From OM182 bacterium MED-G28 (GTDB taxonomy: Bacteria > Pseudomonadota > Gammaproteobacteria > Pseudomonadales > Pseudohongiellaceae), in assembly GCA_002457215.1 (NCBI GenBank), contig NTJZ01000002.1:62001-126000 (forward strand): a DNA stretch of 64,000 nucleotides, read 5' to 3'. The notes under the pieces are model-generated. The model searched no databases. It saw nothing but the letters and a program-made list of their open reading frames with translations, and was not told where the DNA came from. A program made the position numbers and the translations under genes. Positions 16,255 through 25,744 of the stretch are shown here, one piece after another. Within the stretch, counting starts at the first letter, position 1, and each line of letters opens with the position of its first letter.

Positions 16255-18177
16255 ATGTCATCAGATAGCAGCGATGCGTTTAACAAAGACTACGCTTTAT
16301 CTCTTGAAGATCCCGCTGCCTTTTGGGGATCCGCGGCCGAAGAGATTGATTGGACCAAAAAGCCGGGTATGGTTTTAGATACTAGTGAAAGTCCTCACGG
16401 GCGCTGGTTCATCGATGGGGAGTTAAATACTTGCTTTAACGCAGTAGATCGACATGTAAAAGCTGGTCGTGGCGATGTTACAGCTCTTATCTATGACAGC
16501 CCAGTGACTGGTAATACTGTCAAGAAAGTATCTTTTTTTGAACTTCAGGATAAAACCGCGAAGTTTGCAGGAGTGCTTAAATCTCTCGATGTAAAGAAAG
16601 GCGATCGAGTCATTATTTACATGCCTATGATTCCAGAGACTGTAATAGCGATGTTGGCATGTGCTCGGATTGGAGCAATCCATGGTGTTGTTTTCGGAGG
16701 ATTCGCTTCGAATGAATTAGCAGTGCGCATAGATGATGCAAAACCAAAAGTAATCGTAACCGCTTCTTGTGGCGTCGAAGTAAATCGCATTATCCCCTAT
16801 ATGCCACTTTTAAATGGAGCGATAGATCTCGCAACCCATAAGCCAGCATCGGTAATTGTGGCACAACGACCAGAAGAAAAAGCTAAACTTATTGAAGGCA
16901 GAGATATTAGTTGGGAATCGGCGATGACAACCGCATTGCCAGTAGGTTGCGTAGCACTCAAATCAACAGACCCTTTGTACATACTCTACACATCAGGTAC
17001 GACTGGCGTGCCGAAGGGTGTTGTTCGAGATAATGGCGGCCATGCAGTTGCGCTAAATTGGACAATGAAATCCATTTACAATGTCGAAGCAGGTGATGTG
17101 TATTGGGCTGCCTCCGATGTGGGATGGGTAGTAGGTCACTCCTATATTGTCTATGGGCCGCTGCTAAAAGGGTGCACTACGATTTTGTTCGAGGGCAAAC
17201 CCGTTGGCACGCCGGATGCGGGGGTGTTCTGGCGAGTTATTGCGGAGCATAAAGTGAAGGCAATGTTTACCGCGCCTACTGCTTTTCGTGCTATCAAGAA
17301 AGAAGATCCAGATGCCAAACTATTGCAGCAGTATGATTTAAGCAATTTCGAAATTTTGTTTCTTGCGGGTGAACGAACTGATCCTGATACACTGTTCTGG
17401 GCTCAGGAAAAATTGAGCAGGCCGGTCATAGATCATTGGTGGCAAACAGAGACTGGTTGGTCAATTGCAGCAAACTGCATGGGCTATGGAATGATGCCGA
17501 TAAAAGCTGGTTCGCCAACGAAGCCTGTGCCAGGTTGGGAGCTCGATGTTCTAGATGAGCAATGCAATCCACTTCCTGCAGGCGAAGTTGGGGCACTTTG
17601 CGGCAAGTTACCTATGCCTCCAGGCTCTATGCTGACTCTTTGGAAGGCGCCAGACCGATTCATTGAAAGTTACTTTGTAGAGTTTCCAGGCTATTACAAA
17701 ACTGCTGACGCCGGTTTCATTGATGAAGAGGGTTATGTCTTTGTAATGAGTCGTACCGATGACATTATTAATATTGCAGGCCATCGATTATCAACAGGAG
17801 GAATGGAAGAGGTCTTAACCTGCCACCCTGACGTAGCTGAGAGTGCGGTGATTGGTGTGGCAGATCAACTCAAAGGTCAATTGCCCGTTGGTTTTCTCGT
17901 ATTGAAATCAGGCGCACTAAAGGAAGGCGAAGACATCGTTGCGGAATGTGTAAAATTAGTCCGGGACCAGATAGGTCCGGTCGCATCTTTTAAGCAAGCT
18001 GTCATTGTCGACCGCCTGCCTAAAACTCGATCTGGGAAAATTTTGCGTGGGACCATGCAGAAAATCGCAGACAATGAGGAATATCGGATGCCAGCAACTA
18101 TTGAGGACCCATTGATACTCGATGAAATTGATAAGGCTCTCCAATCTATAGGGCTATCCAGTGCCAGGATCTGTTAG
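16255..18177 (+). CDS. prpE: Propionyl-CoA synthetase PrpE / ACSS3-like acyl-CoA synthetase
   Basis: 640-aa AMP-forming acyl-CoA synthetase. The adenylation motif YTSGTTGVPKGVVRDNGGH is the PrpE-type form (acetyl-CoA synthetases differ after PKG). The A8 region and the C-terminal catalytic lysine in KTRSGKILRGTM are present. It activates propionate or another short-chain acid to the CoA ester in the cytosol. AGGAG precedes the ATG at 16255 by 6-7 nt. No methylcitrate-cycle genes (prpBCD) are nearby, so it stands alone here. Length is as expected (about 630). Confidence 0.92.
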   Translation: MSSDSSDAFNKDYALSLEDPAAFWGSAAEEIDWTKKPGMVLDTSESPHGRWFIDGELNTCFNAVDRHVKAGRGDVTALIYDSPVTGNTVKKVSFFELQDKTAKFAGVLKSLDVKKGDRVIIYMPMIPETVIAMLACARIGAIHGVVFGGFASNELAVRIDDAKPKVIVTASCGVEVNRIIPYMPLLNGAIDLATHKPASVIVAQRPEEKAKLIEGRDISWESAMTTALPVGCVALKSTDPLYILYTSGTTGVPKGVVRDNGGHAVALNWTMKSIYNVEAGDVYWAASDVGWVVGHSYIVYGPLLKGCTTILFEGKPVGTPDAGVFWRVIAEHKVKAMFTAPTAFRAIKKEDPDAKLLQQYDLSNFEILFLAGERTDPDTLFWAQEKLSRPVIDHWWQTETGWSIAANCMGYGMMPIKAGSPTKPVPGWELDVLDEQCNPLPAGEVGALCGKLPMPPGSMLTLWKAPDRFIESYFVEFPGYYKTADAGFIDEEGYVFVMSRTDDIINIAGHRLSTGGMEEVLTCHPDVAESAVIGVADQLKGQLPVGFLVLKSGALKEGEDIVAECVKLVRDQIGPVASFKQAVIVDRLPKTRSGKILRGTMQKIADNEEYRMPATIEDPLILDEIDKALQSIGLSSARIC

Positions 18178-18344
18178 GTTTCAGTACCTATATTCAATGT
18201 TGGCTTAGCATTAAGATTTTTGGGTAAATCGCTATCACCCCTATCCCATTGGGCTTCCATAGGGAGCCATCTGGCAAAGAGGGAGAGGAAAATGAACAGC
18301 TGCAGGGAATTTTCTTGTAAGGCTTAGTATTATTTGGTCAGTAT

Positions 18345-19781
18345 TTAGATTTCCAAAAATTTGTTTATGTTGTCAGCAACCAATCGACCTTCATCAATGG
18401 CACGAACAACTAATGATTGCCCACGACGGCAGTCGCCAGCAGCGAAAATTTTCTCGTGAGATGTAAGAAAACTCCCATAGTCAGCTTTGTAATTGGAACG
18501 CCGATCTAGCTCCAGACCAAATGGTTCACTTACATAATGTTCTGGGCCAAGGAATCCCATTGAGAGAAATATTAGATCAGCCTCCCAGAATTTTTCTGTT
18601 CCTTCGACAGGCTGGGATTCAGAATCAACTCCGATTGTGTTAATGCCAAGGAGCTTGCCCGAATCATTCCTAACAAATTCCTTGCCCGAAATCGAATAAA
18701 CTCTCGGGTCCTGGCCATCGCGTGCGGCTGCTTCTTCGTGACCATAGTCCACGCGAAAAATTAAAGGCCAGGTAGGCCATGGATTATTATCGCTTCGATC
18801 TTCCGGCGGTTTCGGCATGATTTCAAAATTTACTAACGACTTGCAACCATGACGCAAAGATGTGCCTATGCAGTCAGTGCCGGTGTCACCGCCCCCGATA
18901 ACAATAACTTTTTTGTCTTTAGCATCAATGTAATCATCATTTTCTAGGTTTGAATCTAAAAGGCTCTTAGTATTCTTAAGCAAGAATTCCATTGCGAAGT
19001 GCACACCGTCGCCTTCACGCCCTGGAATTGGTAAATCACGAGGACTAGTGGCGCCGGTCGCAAGTAGAACTGCATCAAACCCCTTAAGTAGCTGATCAGT
19101 CGCAATTGCATTGTCTCCATTTCCACCCACGTCAGCATTAACGATGAAATTAATGCCTTCATCCTTCAATAGATTAACCCGCCTATCTACTACGCCTTTA
19201 TCCAATTTCATATTTGGAATGCCGTACATCAATAGTCCACCGACGCGATCATCACGCTCATAGACAGTGACTTCATGTCCCGCCAGATTGAGTTGCGCTG
19301 CCGCAGCTAGTCCAGCAGGACCCGACCCCACAACGGCGACTGTTTTTCCCGAGCGGAAATGTGGTGGCTTTGCAACGATCCAACCTTCTTCGAAGCCTTT
19401 GTCGGCGATTGCGCACTCGATGTTTTTAATAGTGACAGCAGGTTCATGAATCCCTAATACGCAGGCGCCTTCACAAGGAGCTGGACAAACTCGACCTGTA
19501 AACTCAGGGAAATTATTAGTTTTGTGTAAACGATCTAAAGCTTCCTGCCAGCGCTTGTTATAAACCAGATCGTTCCATTCGGGGATCAGATTATAAACCG
19601 GGCAACCTTCTGCAGATTGGCAGAAAGGAACACCGCAATCCATGCAGCGCGCGCCTTGATTGGCGAGATGTTCTTCATGATGATCTGTGTAGATTTCTTT
19701 GAAATCAATCAAACGCTCCATCGCATCGCGATAAGGCTCAGTTTTGCGTTCAAATTCCTTAAATCCAGTGGGCTTGCCCAT
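18345..19781 (-). CDS. gltD: Glutamate synthase small subunit GltD
   Basis: 478-aa NADPH-oxidising beta subunit of glutamate synthase, which passes electrons to GltB for 2-oxoglutarate plus glutamine to glutamate. The N-terminal Fe-S region has [15 protein letters not shown] and CPAPCEGAC. The FAD motif is [17 protein letters not shown] and the NADPH motif [13 protein letters not shown]. The ORF track begins at 19823, but ATG 19781 ([10 protein letters not shown]) has AGGA at good spacing and matches the family N-terminus. Located 42 nt downstream of gltB in one operon. Confidence 0.96.
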   Translation of the reverse strand: MGKPTGFKEFERKTEPYRDAMERLIDFKEIYTDHHEEHLANQGARCMDCGVPFCQSAEGCPVYNLIPEWNDLVYNKRWQEALDRLHKTNNFPEFTGRVCPAPCEGACVLGIHEPAVTIKNIECAIADKGFEEGWIVAKPPHFRSGKTVAVVGSGPAGLAAAAQLNLAGHEVTVYERDDRVGGLLMYGIPNMKLDKGVVDRRVNLLKDEGINFIVNADVGGNGDNAIATDQLLKGFDAVLLATGATSPRDLPIPGREGDGVHFAMEFLLKNTKSLLDSNLENDDYIDAKDKKVIVIGGGDTGTDCIGTSLRHGCKSLVNFEIMPKPPEDRSDNNPWPTWPLIFRVDYGHEEAAARDGQDPRVYSISGKEFVRNDSGKLLGINTIGVDSESQPVEGTEKFWEADLIFLSMGFLGPEHYVSEPFGLELDRRSNYKADYGSFLTSHEKIFAAGDCRRGQSLVVRAIDEGRLVADNINKFLEI

Positions 19782-19823
19782 CTTTAATCCTACTTTCCCT
19801 TGCCTACATCTCGACCGATGCAA

Positions 19824-22800
19824 TTATGCAGCTGTATCCGCCGCCTGTTCTTCCAAAACGCGTTTGTAATCCTTAGGCATAACTTTTACAAATTGTCCCA
19901 ATGCTGACTCCCAGTCATCCAATACTGATTTAGCAACTGTTGAACCAGTATAATCAAGATGACTTTTAATCAGCGATTTTAACCGCAATATGTCATTAGC
20001 TGCAGCGACAGATTCCAATTCAAAAGTTTCCTTATTACATTGTTTGGGGAATGCGCCTTCAGGGTCCCATACAAATGCGGTGCCACCACTCATGCCAGCA
20101 CCAAAGTTACGGCCAGTGTTACCCAAAACGACAACAGAGCCACCAGTCATATATTCACATCCGTGATCACCAATTCCTTCTATCACTGCACTTGCGCCAC
20201 TGTTTCGCACAGCAAAACGTTCGGCAGCGATGCCGCGAATATAGGCTTCTCCACTAGTGGCACCATACAAAATAACATTGCCTGCAATGATGTTCTCTTC
20301 TGCCTTAAAAGAACTTTGTTTTGGTGGGTAGATTATAATTTTTCCGCCGGATAAGCCTTTGCCCACATAATCATTGGCGTCGCCTTCGACAGTGAGGGTT
20401 ATGCCCTTAGCTAGCCAGGCGCCTAATGATTGGCCAGCGGATCCAGTGAATTTAATATTGATTGTGTCATCCGGCAGCATTTCTGCTTTCCACTTCTTCG
20501 CTACTTCATTAGAGAGCATGGTGCCCACTACACGATTAGTGTTAATAATCTCATGCTCAATGAAAACTTTTTCGCCGGATTCCAATGCGGGTTGTGCTAA
20601 TCGAATTAATTCATTATCCAATGCTTTGTCTAAACCATGGTCTTGAGCCTTATTGCAAAAAAAACCTGTGTCATTAAAAATTACTTGTGCGGGTTCTAGC
20701 ATCGAACTTAAATCTAAGCCACTAGCTTTCCAGTGCTCTATCGCATCATTGGTATCCAATAAATCAACACGACCTATCATCTCATTGACTGTCTTTACCC
20801 CTAATTCCGCCATGATGTTGCGCATTTCTTCGGCCACCATGAATAAATAGTTGACCACATGTTCAGGCTTGCCTTTAAACTTTTTGCGCAATTCTGGATC
20901 TTGTGTGGCGATGCCTACCGGGCAAGTATTTAAATGGCACTTACGCATCATTATGCAGCCTAGCGTAATTAGAGGGGCAGTTGCAAAACCATATTCTTCA
21001 GCACCTAACAATGTTGCTATGGCGATATCACGGCCAGTTTTCAATTGGCCATCAGTTTGCAACACAACTCGTGATCTTAAGTTATTCATTACTAAAGTCT
21101 GGTGAGTTTCTGCGATACCAAGCTCCCATGGTAGTCCTGCATGTTTTATTGATGTCAAAGGTGAGGCGCCGGTGCCGCCATCATGACCAGAAATCACCAA
21201 GTGATCTGTTTTCGCTTTGGTTACACCTGCCGCAATAGTTCCAACACCAATCTCAGAAACAAGTTTCACGCTTATGCGTGCTTCGCGATTTGCATTCTTT
21301 AGATCATGGATAAGTTGAGCAATATCTTCGATGGAGTAAATATCATGGTGTGGAGGTGGACTAATAAGTCCTACGCCAGGAGTAGAATGGCGAATGCGTG
21401 CAATGTTTTTGTCTACCTTGCCACCCGGAAGCTCGCCGCCTTCACCAGGCTTCGCGCCTTGTGCAATCTTAATCTGTAACTCGTCGGCATTGGTAAGATA
21501 CCAAGCCGTAACTCCAAATCTACCTGACGCCACTTGTTTAATCGCAGAGCGCTTAGAATCCCCATTGGGCAACGGATCAAATCGTGCAGGATCTTCACCG
21601 CCTTCACCAGTGTTTGATTTCCCACCGAGCCGGTTCATTGCGATCGCCAGAGATTCGTGGCTTTCCTCGGAGATTGACCCAAAGCTCATAGCACCTGTTG
21701 CAAAGCGTTTTACAATTTCACTTGCAGGCTCTACGTCATCAATAGAGATGGCTTTATTAATATCTGTACGAAAATTCAGTAACCCTCGAAACGCGCAGTG
21801 ACGGGTCGCCTCTTCATTAGTGTGCTTAGCAAAGGCGTCATAGGCTTCGACATTGTTATTACGCGCTGCTACCTGCAAGTTGAAAATACTGTTCGGATTC
21901 CACATATGCATGTCGCCGCCGATGCGCCAGTGAAAATCGCCGGGGTTATTCAGAACTGGAATGAGCTCACTTTCTTTGGTAGGGAATCCAATACTATGAC
22001 GACGATTCGACTCTTCAATTAGCACATCGAAGTTAACGCCTTGAACACGACTAGCGGTTCCCACAAAACATCTATTGATAATCTCATCTGCCAGACCAAC
22101 CGCTTCGAAAATTTGCGCACCTTTATATGACTGCAAAGTAGAGATGCCCATCTTGGCCATAACTTTGAGCATTCCTTTAGATACGCCTTTTTTGTAGGCT
22201 GCAACTAACATGTCTTCATCAGAGTATTTATCACCTAACAACCCTTCCTTGTTGGCTTGCCATAGGGCTTCAAAGGCTAGATAAGGATTAATTGCGTCTG
22301 CACCATAACCAGTTAGCAAGCAATGATGGTGAACTTCCCTTGCCTCGCCGGTTTCTAAAATAATACCAATCTGTGCGCGTTGTTTCTGCTGAACTAAGTG
22401 GTGATGAACGGCACCACAAGCAATAAGCGCACTGAGCGGAATATGGGCTTTAGAAGTAAGACGATCGGTAAGAACTATGAATGAATAGCCGGCAGCGATC
22501 GCTTGAGTTGCTTCAATGCAGATTCGATCAATGGCATTGGCATAACCATTGTCTTCCGCTGCAGTATAAGTGATATTAATTTCTTGGGAACGCATTCCCT
22601 GGTAATCCATATACTTTATGTCAGCTAATTGTTGGTTAGATAAAATCGGATGTTCTAAGCTTAATCGATGTGCTTGGCCAGGCGTTGATTCTAATAGATT
22701 TCCTTCTGGGCCAATAAAACAACGTAGGCTCATTACTACTTCTTCGCGAATCGAATCGATCGGAGGATTGGTTACTTGCGCAAAGAGTTGTTTGAAATAG

Positions 22801-24383
22801 TCGTAGATCATGCGCGGCTTGTCAGACAAGCAAGCTAGCGCAGAATCATTTCCCATGGAGCCCAGTGGATCTCTCGCTTCTGTAACTAGAGGAATTAGCA
22901 TGAACTGCATAGTTTCACTGGTGTAGCCGAACGCTTGCATTCGACGCAAGGTGTCGCTTGAATCTAATGAATGGGCAATATTGCTAGAGCTTATATTATT
23001 TAAGGAAACTTTTTGATCACTTATCCACTCGCCATAGGGTCGTTTGTTACAAATAATTTGTTTCAGTTCTTCATCAGGAACTAAGCGACCCTGATCGAAA
23101 TCCAGCAGAAACATTCTGCCCGGTTGTAGACGACCTTTTTCTTTCACATTAGCGGGGTCGACCTCGATGACCCCTACTTCAGAAGCCATGATACATTTGT
23201 CATCGTGAGTAATGTAATAACGACTTGGTCTGAGCCCATTGCGATCAAGCACGGCTCCAATATATTGACCATCAGAAAACACAATCGAGGCTGGTCCATC
23301 CCAGGGTTCCATTAGTGCAGAGTGGTATTCATAAAAATCTTTCTTTCCCTGCGCCATATTGACGTCGGATTGCCAAGCTTCAGGAATCATCATCATGGTT
23401 GCTTCCGCGAGGGATCGGCCAGAGAGTAGTAAGAATTCCAAAACTGCATCGAAGCTACCTGAGTCGGAGAGGTCGCCATCAATCACCGGGAAAATATCGC
23501 CGAGTTTATCGCCAAAGACATCAGTTGCGACTTTTCCCTGGCGTGCGACCATGGCGTTAACATTACCTCGCAAAGTATTAATTTCACCGTTATGACTCAT
23601 AAAACGGTTCGGTTGCGCTCGATCCCAGGATGGAAAAGTGTTAGTGCTAAAACGTGAATGCACCATAGCTAGGTGAGTCGCAAAATCTTTGTTGGTTAGG
23701 TCATTATAAAAAGGAAACAACTGCCCTGGTGTAAGCATGCCTTTATAAACAATTACTTTAGTTGAAAGGCTGCAGGCATAAACTTGTTTTCTCTCCGTCA
23801 ATGATTTGTCATTGCGCAGCATGTGGGTAAATCGCTTTCGAATGATATAGATAACTCGTTCAAATTCATCATGCGCGAGGTCATTTGCCGCTGCGATGAA
23901 TAGCTGAGTGATAAATGGTTGAGCCATACGCGCAGCCGGGCCGACATCGGCCGCGTCGGCGTTCATTGGGACTTCACGCCAACCCAGCAAGCGCTGTCCC
24001 TCTTCCTTAATAATCTTGCTTATGACTTCCTGGCATCGGTCTCTTTCTTCCTCTATCTGGGGTAGAAAAATATTGCCCACAGCGTATTGACCAGGGTTAA
24101 TTTCAGCATTGAAGGCTTCTTTCGCAGTTTTCTGGAAAAAGCCGTGGGGTAAGGCCATGAGAATGCCAGCGCCGTCACCGGTATTTGCTTCGAAACCGCA
24201 ACCACCGCGGTGATCCATTCTAGAATTCAAGTGGTAAGCATCCAGCATGATTTGGTGGCTGGGTTGACCCTTAATATTGGCGACGAAGCCTACACCACAG
24301 GAATCTTTCTCCATGGAAGGGTCATAGAGTCCGGTCTTTTCGGGAAAACCAAACTTCAACGGCAATTTTTTCATGTCGTTCAT
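19824..24383 (-). CDS. gltB: Glutamate synthase large subunit GltB
   Basis: 1519-aa alpha subunit of NADPH-dependent glutamate synthase. The glutaminase nucleophile is Cys29 in KDSCGVGF, so the first 28 residues are probably removed as a propeptide. Later come the central domain, the FMN-binding synthase domain with GHDGGTGASPL, the 3Fe-4S cysteines in CIMMRKCHLNTCPVGI, and the C-terminal beta-helix GXGXG domain (GAWLAKGITLTVEG). Length is normal. It is first in the gltB-gltD operon. Many antisense and out-of-frame ORFs in the track across this gene are shadows. Confidence 0.97.
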   Translation of the reverse strand: MNDMKKLPLKFGFPEKTGLYDPSMEKDSCGVGFVANIKGQPSHQIMLDAYHLNSRMDHRGGCGFEANTGDGAGILMALPHGFFQKTAKEAFNAEINPGQYAVGNIFLPQIEEERDRCQEVISKIIKEEGQRLLGWREVPMNADAADVGPAARMAQPFITQLFIAAANDLAHDEFERVIYIIRKRFTHMLRNDKSLTERKQVYACSLSTKVIVYKGMLTPGQLFPFYNDLTNKDFATHLAMVHSRFSTNTFPSWDRAQPNRFMSHNGEINTLRGNVNAMVARQGKVATDVFGDKLGDIFPVIDGDLSDSGSFDAVLEFLLLSGRSLAEATMMMIPEAWQSDVNMAQGKKDFYEYHSALMEPWDGPASIVFSDGQYIGAVLDRNGLRPSRYYITHDDKCIMASEVGVIEVDPANVKEKGRLQPGRMFLLDFDQGRLVPDEELKQIICNKRPYGEWISDQKVSLNNISSSNIAHSLDSSDTLRRMQAFGYTSETMQFMLIPLVTEARDPLGSMGNDSALACLSDKPRMIYDYFKQLFAQVTNPPIDSIREEVVMSLRCFIGPEGNLLESTPGQAHRLSLEHPILSNQQLADIKYMDYQGMRSQEINITYTAAEDNGYANAIDRICIEATQAIAAGYSFIVLTDRLTSKAHIPLSALIACGAVHHHLVQQKQRAQIGIILETGEAREVHHHCLLTGYGADAINPYLAFEALWQANKEGLLGDKYSDEDMLVAAYKKGVSKGMLKVMAKMGISTLQSYKGAQIFEAVGLADEIINRCFVGTASRVQGVNFDVLIEESNRRHSIGFPTKESELIPVLNNPGDFHWRIGGDMHMWNPNSIFNLQVAARNNNVEAYDAFAKHTNEEATRHCAFRGLLNFRTDINKAISIDDVEPASEIVKRFATGAMSFGSISEESHESLAIAMNRLGGKSNTGEGGEDPARFDPLPNGDSKRSAIKQVASGRFGVTAWYLTNADELQIKIAQGAKPGEGGELPGGKVDKNIARIRHSTPGVGLISPPPHHDIYSIEDIAQLIHDLKNANREARISVKLVSEIGVGTIAAGVTKAKTDHLVISGHDGGTGASPLTSIKHAGLPWELGIAETHQTLVMNNLRSRVVLQTDGQLKTGRDIAIATLLGAEEYGFATAPLITLGCIMMRKCHLNTCPVGIATQDPELRKKFKGKPEHVVNYLFMVAEEMRNIMAELGVKTVNEMIGRVDLLDTNDAIEHWKASGLDLSSMLEPAQVIFNDTGFFCNKAQDHGLDKALDNELIRLAQPALESGEKVFIEHEIINTNRVVGTMLSNEVAKKWKAEMLPDDTINIKFTGSAGQSLGAWLAKGITLTVEGDANDYVGKGLSGGKIIIYPPKQSSFKAEENIIAGNVILYGATSGEAYIRGIAAERFAVRNSGASAVIEGIGDHGCEYMTGGSVVVLGNTGRNFGAGMSGGTAFVWDPEGAFPKQCNKETFELESVAAANDILRLKSLIKSHLDYTGSTVAKSVLDDWESALGQFVKVMPKDYKRVLEEQAADTAA

Positions 24384-25151
24384 TATGTTAAGAGTCTCAC
24401 ACTTGTTTCGTGATTCAGTTCTTCTTGTTTAGCCATGCTGCAAACTCGAATTTTCATCCGGTATTTCCCTCCCCGGTAAAGGCAATGCCTCTCGGGTTGG
24501 TAGGCGTAACACTGCTGAATCTTGCCTGATAGGACTTGGTGAATAACTTGTTTCTCACTCCGAATTTTGTGCTTAGCCGAGCTCAAAATAGCGAGCCGGA
24601 CAAAATAACATCACGACAGGATATGTCAAGGTTTACGCGGCTTTCCGCACGACCCTTGACTAACTAAGTAGCTGATTTTTAGTCGCTTATAGATTAATTG
24701 GGACTAAAGAAATTGAAAACAAACTGTCATTTTTAACTTTCATTAGATGAGAATTTTAAGATGTAGACGGCGGCCATTTTGTTCATTAAATATTCTAAAT
24801 TCAGCAATTTTCTAATCAGAATCTGGAAAGATTTTTACCATCGATTACTATTGAATTTGCCAGTAAAAATTGCGCAATTGTAAGTGGATTTAGCGGTCTT
24901 TTTTGTGTTCCCGCGATTGCGCTGAAACGGCCAAAACACGAGCCATCCACGCAAGTTGCTTGCTTGATTAAAAAGGATAGGTGATTTAATCTACATGCAG
25001 ACAGATTCGCCTTAACAGAAAAAAAGGCTAATTGCAAACGATTCTCATTTACATTTGTAGCGAGCAATATTAATAAAAAAGAATTAACAGTCTTTCGAAT
25101 ACTTTTTACAAAAACCGATTTAAAAAGCCTATTAAAGGAGGCGACGAACCC
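24384..25151. other. Long intergenic region between gltB and the molybdenum hydroxylase operon
   Basis: 768 nt between two divergent operons. The 67-aa (24383-24586) and 114-aa (24816-25160) minus-strand ORFs in the track have no recognisable domain, and I treat them as chance. The gltB side should contain the gltBD promoter; no convincing sigma-70 pair was picked. The right end contains a Fur-box-like sequence and a strong ribosome binding site for the 25152 gene. I saw no RNA gene. Confidence 0.5.
25034..25052. promoter_or_regulatory. Fur-box-like site upstream of the Mo hydroxylase operon
   Basis: GCAAACGATTCTCATTTAC matches the 19-bp E. coli Fur consensus at about 12 of 19 positions, including the ATTCTCATT arm common in gammaproteobacterial Fur sites. 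It is 100 nt before the start of an operon whose products need several Fe-S clusters and heme. Candidate only; spacing to a promoter was not established. Confidence 0.35.
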
Positions 25152-25739
25152 GTGAATCAAAAACTAACCCGCAGACGCTTCATCAAAGGGGTAATTGCCT
25201 CTGGTGCGGCTGCCACGAGCACTGCAGCTTGGTACTCGGCAACTGGCCAAGAACGCCCTTCAGGATTTGTTGAACGTCTGGTCCGAATCAATGTAAATGG
25301 TCAAGTTCGCAGTGTTGACGTTGAGCCACAGGAAACTTTGGCATCAACGTTGCGTTATAAGCTTGGCTTAACAGGAACTAAACTCGGATGTAACCGCGGT
25401 GAGTGCGGTGCCTGCACAGTGTTAGTTGATGACGTAACAACTTACGCTTGTTCAGTGCTCACTCATTCTATGAAGAATGGGCGCATTGAGACCGTGGAAG
25501 GTCTTGAAAGTGCTAACGGCGATTTGCATCCAGTGCAGCAGGCCTTTGTGGAAGAGCTTTCCCCACAGTGCGGTTACTGCACACCAGGACAAGTAATGTC
25601 AGCAGTAGGTTTGTTGCGCGCTAATCCTAATCCAAGCCGAGAAGAAGCACGACACGCCATGTCTGGCAATATATGTCGCTGTGGATCTTATGACTCTTAC
25701 CTCGACGGCGTTATGCGCGCTACCGAATTAATAGGATAA
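25152..25739 (+). CDS. Tat-exported 2Fe-2S subunit of a molybdenum hydroxylase (PaoA/XdhC-type)
   Basis: 195-aa electron-transfer subunit of a xanthine-dehydrogenase-family enzyme. A twin-arginine signal (TRRRFIKGVIASGAAA) at residues 6-22 directs export. The plant-type ferredoxin domain has CNRGECGACTVLV plus a later Cys, and the all-helical second domain has CGYCTPGQVM and CRCGSY, giving two 2Fe-2S clusters. AAGGAGG lies 10-11 nt before the GTG start. It is first in an operon with the molybdopterin, FAD and cytochrome b genes. As in E. coli PaoABC, this subunit probably carries the signal for the whole complex. Confidence 0.93.
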   Translation: MNQKLTRRRFIKGVIASGAAATSTAAWYSATGQERPSGFVERLVRINVNGQVRSVDVEPQETLASTLRYKLGLTGTKLGCNRGECGACTVLVDDVTTYACSVLTHSMKNGRIETVEGLESANGDLHPVQQAFVEELSPQCGYCTPGQVMSAVGLLRANPNPSREEARHAMSGNICRCGSYDSYLDGVMRATELIG

Positions 25740-25744
25740 TTATC

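Noticed and set aside
18240-18275. CCCTAT/ATAGGG stem after prpE as terminator
   Set aside because: Six-bp stem with a long loop and no T run; not supported.
20040-21801. Several 60-135 aa plus-strand ORFs antisense to gltB
   Set aside because: All are antisense shadows of GltB, which is intact across the region.
24816-25160. 114-aa minus-strand ORF upstream of the Mo hydroxylase operon
   Set aside because: It runs through the ribosome binding site and regulatory region of the next gene and has no recognisable domain or start signal; low-complexity AT-rich composition.
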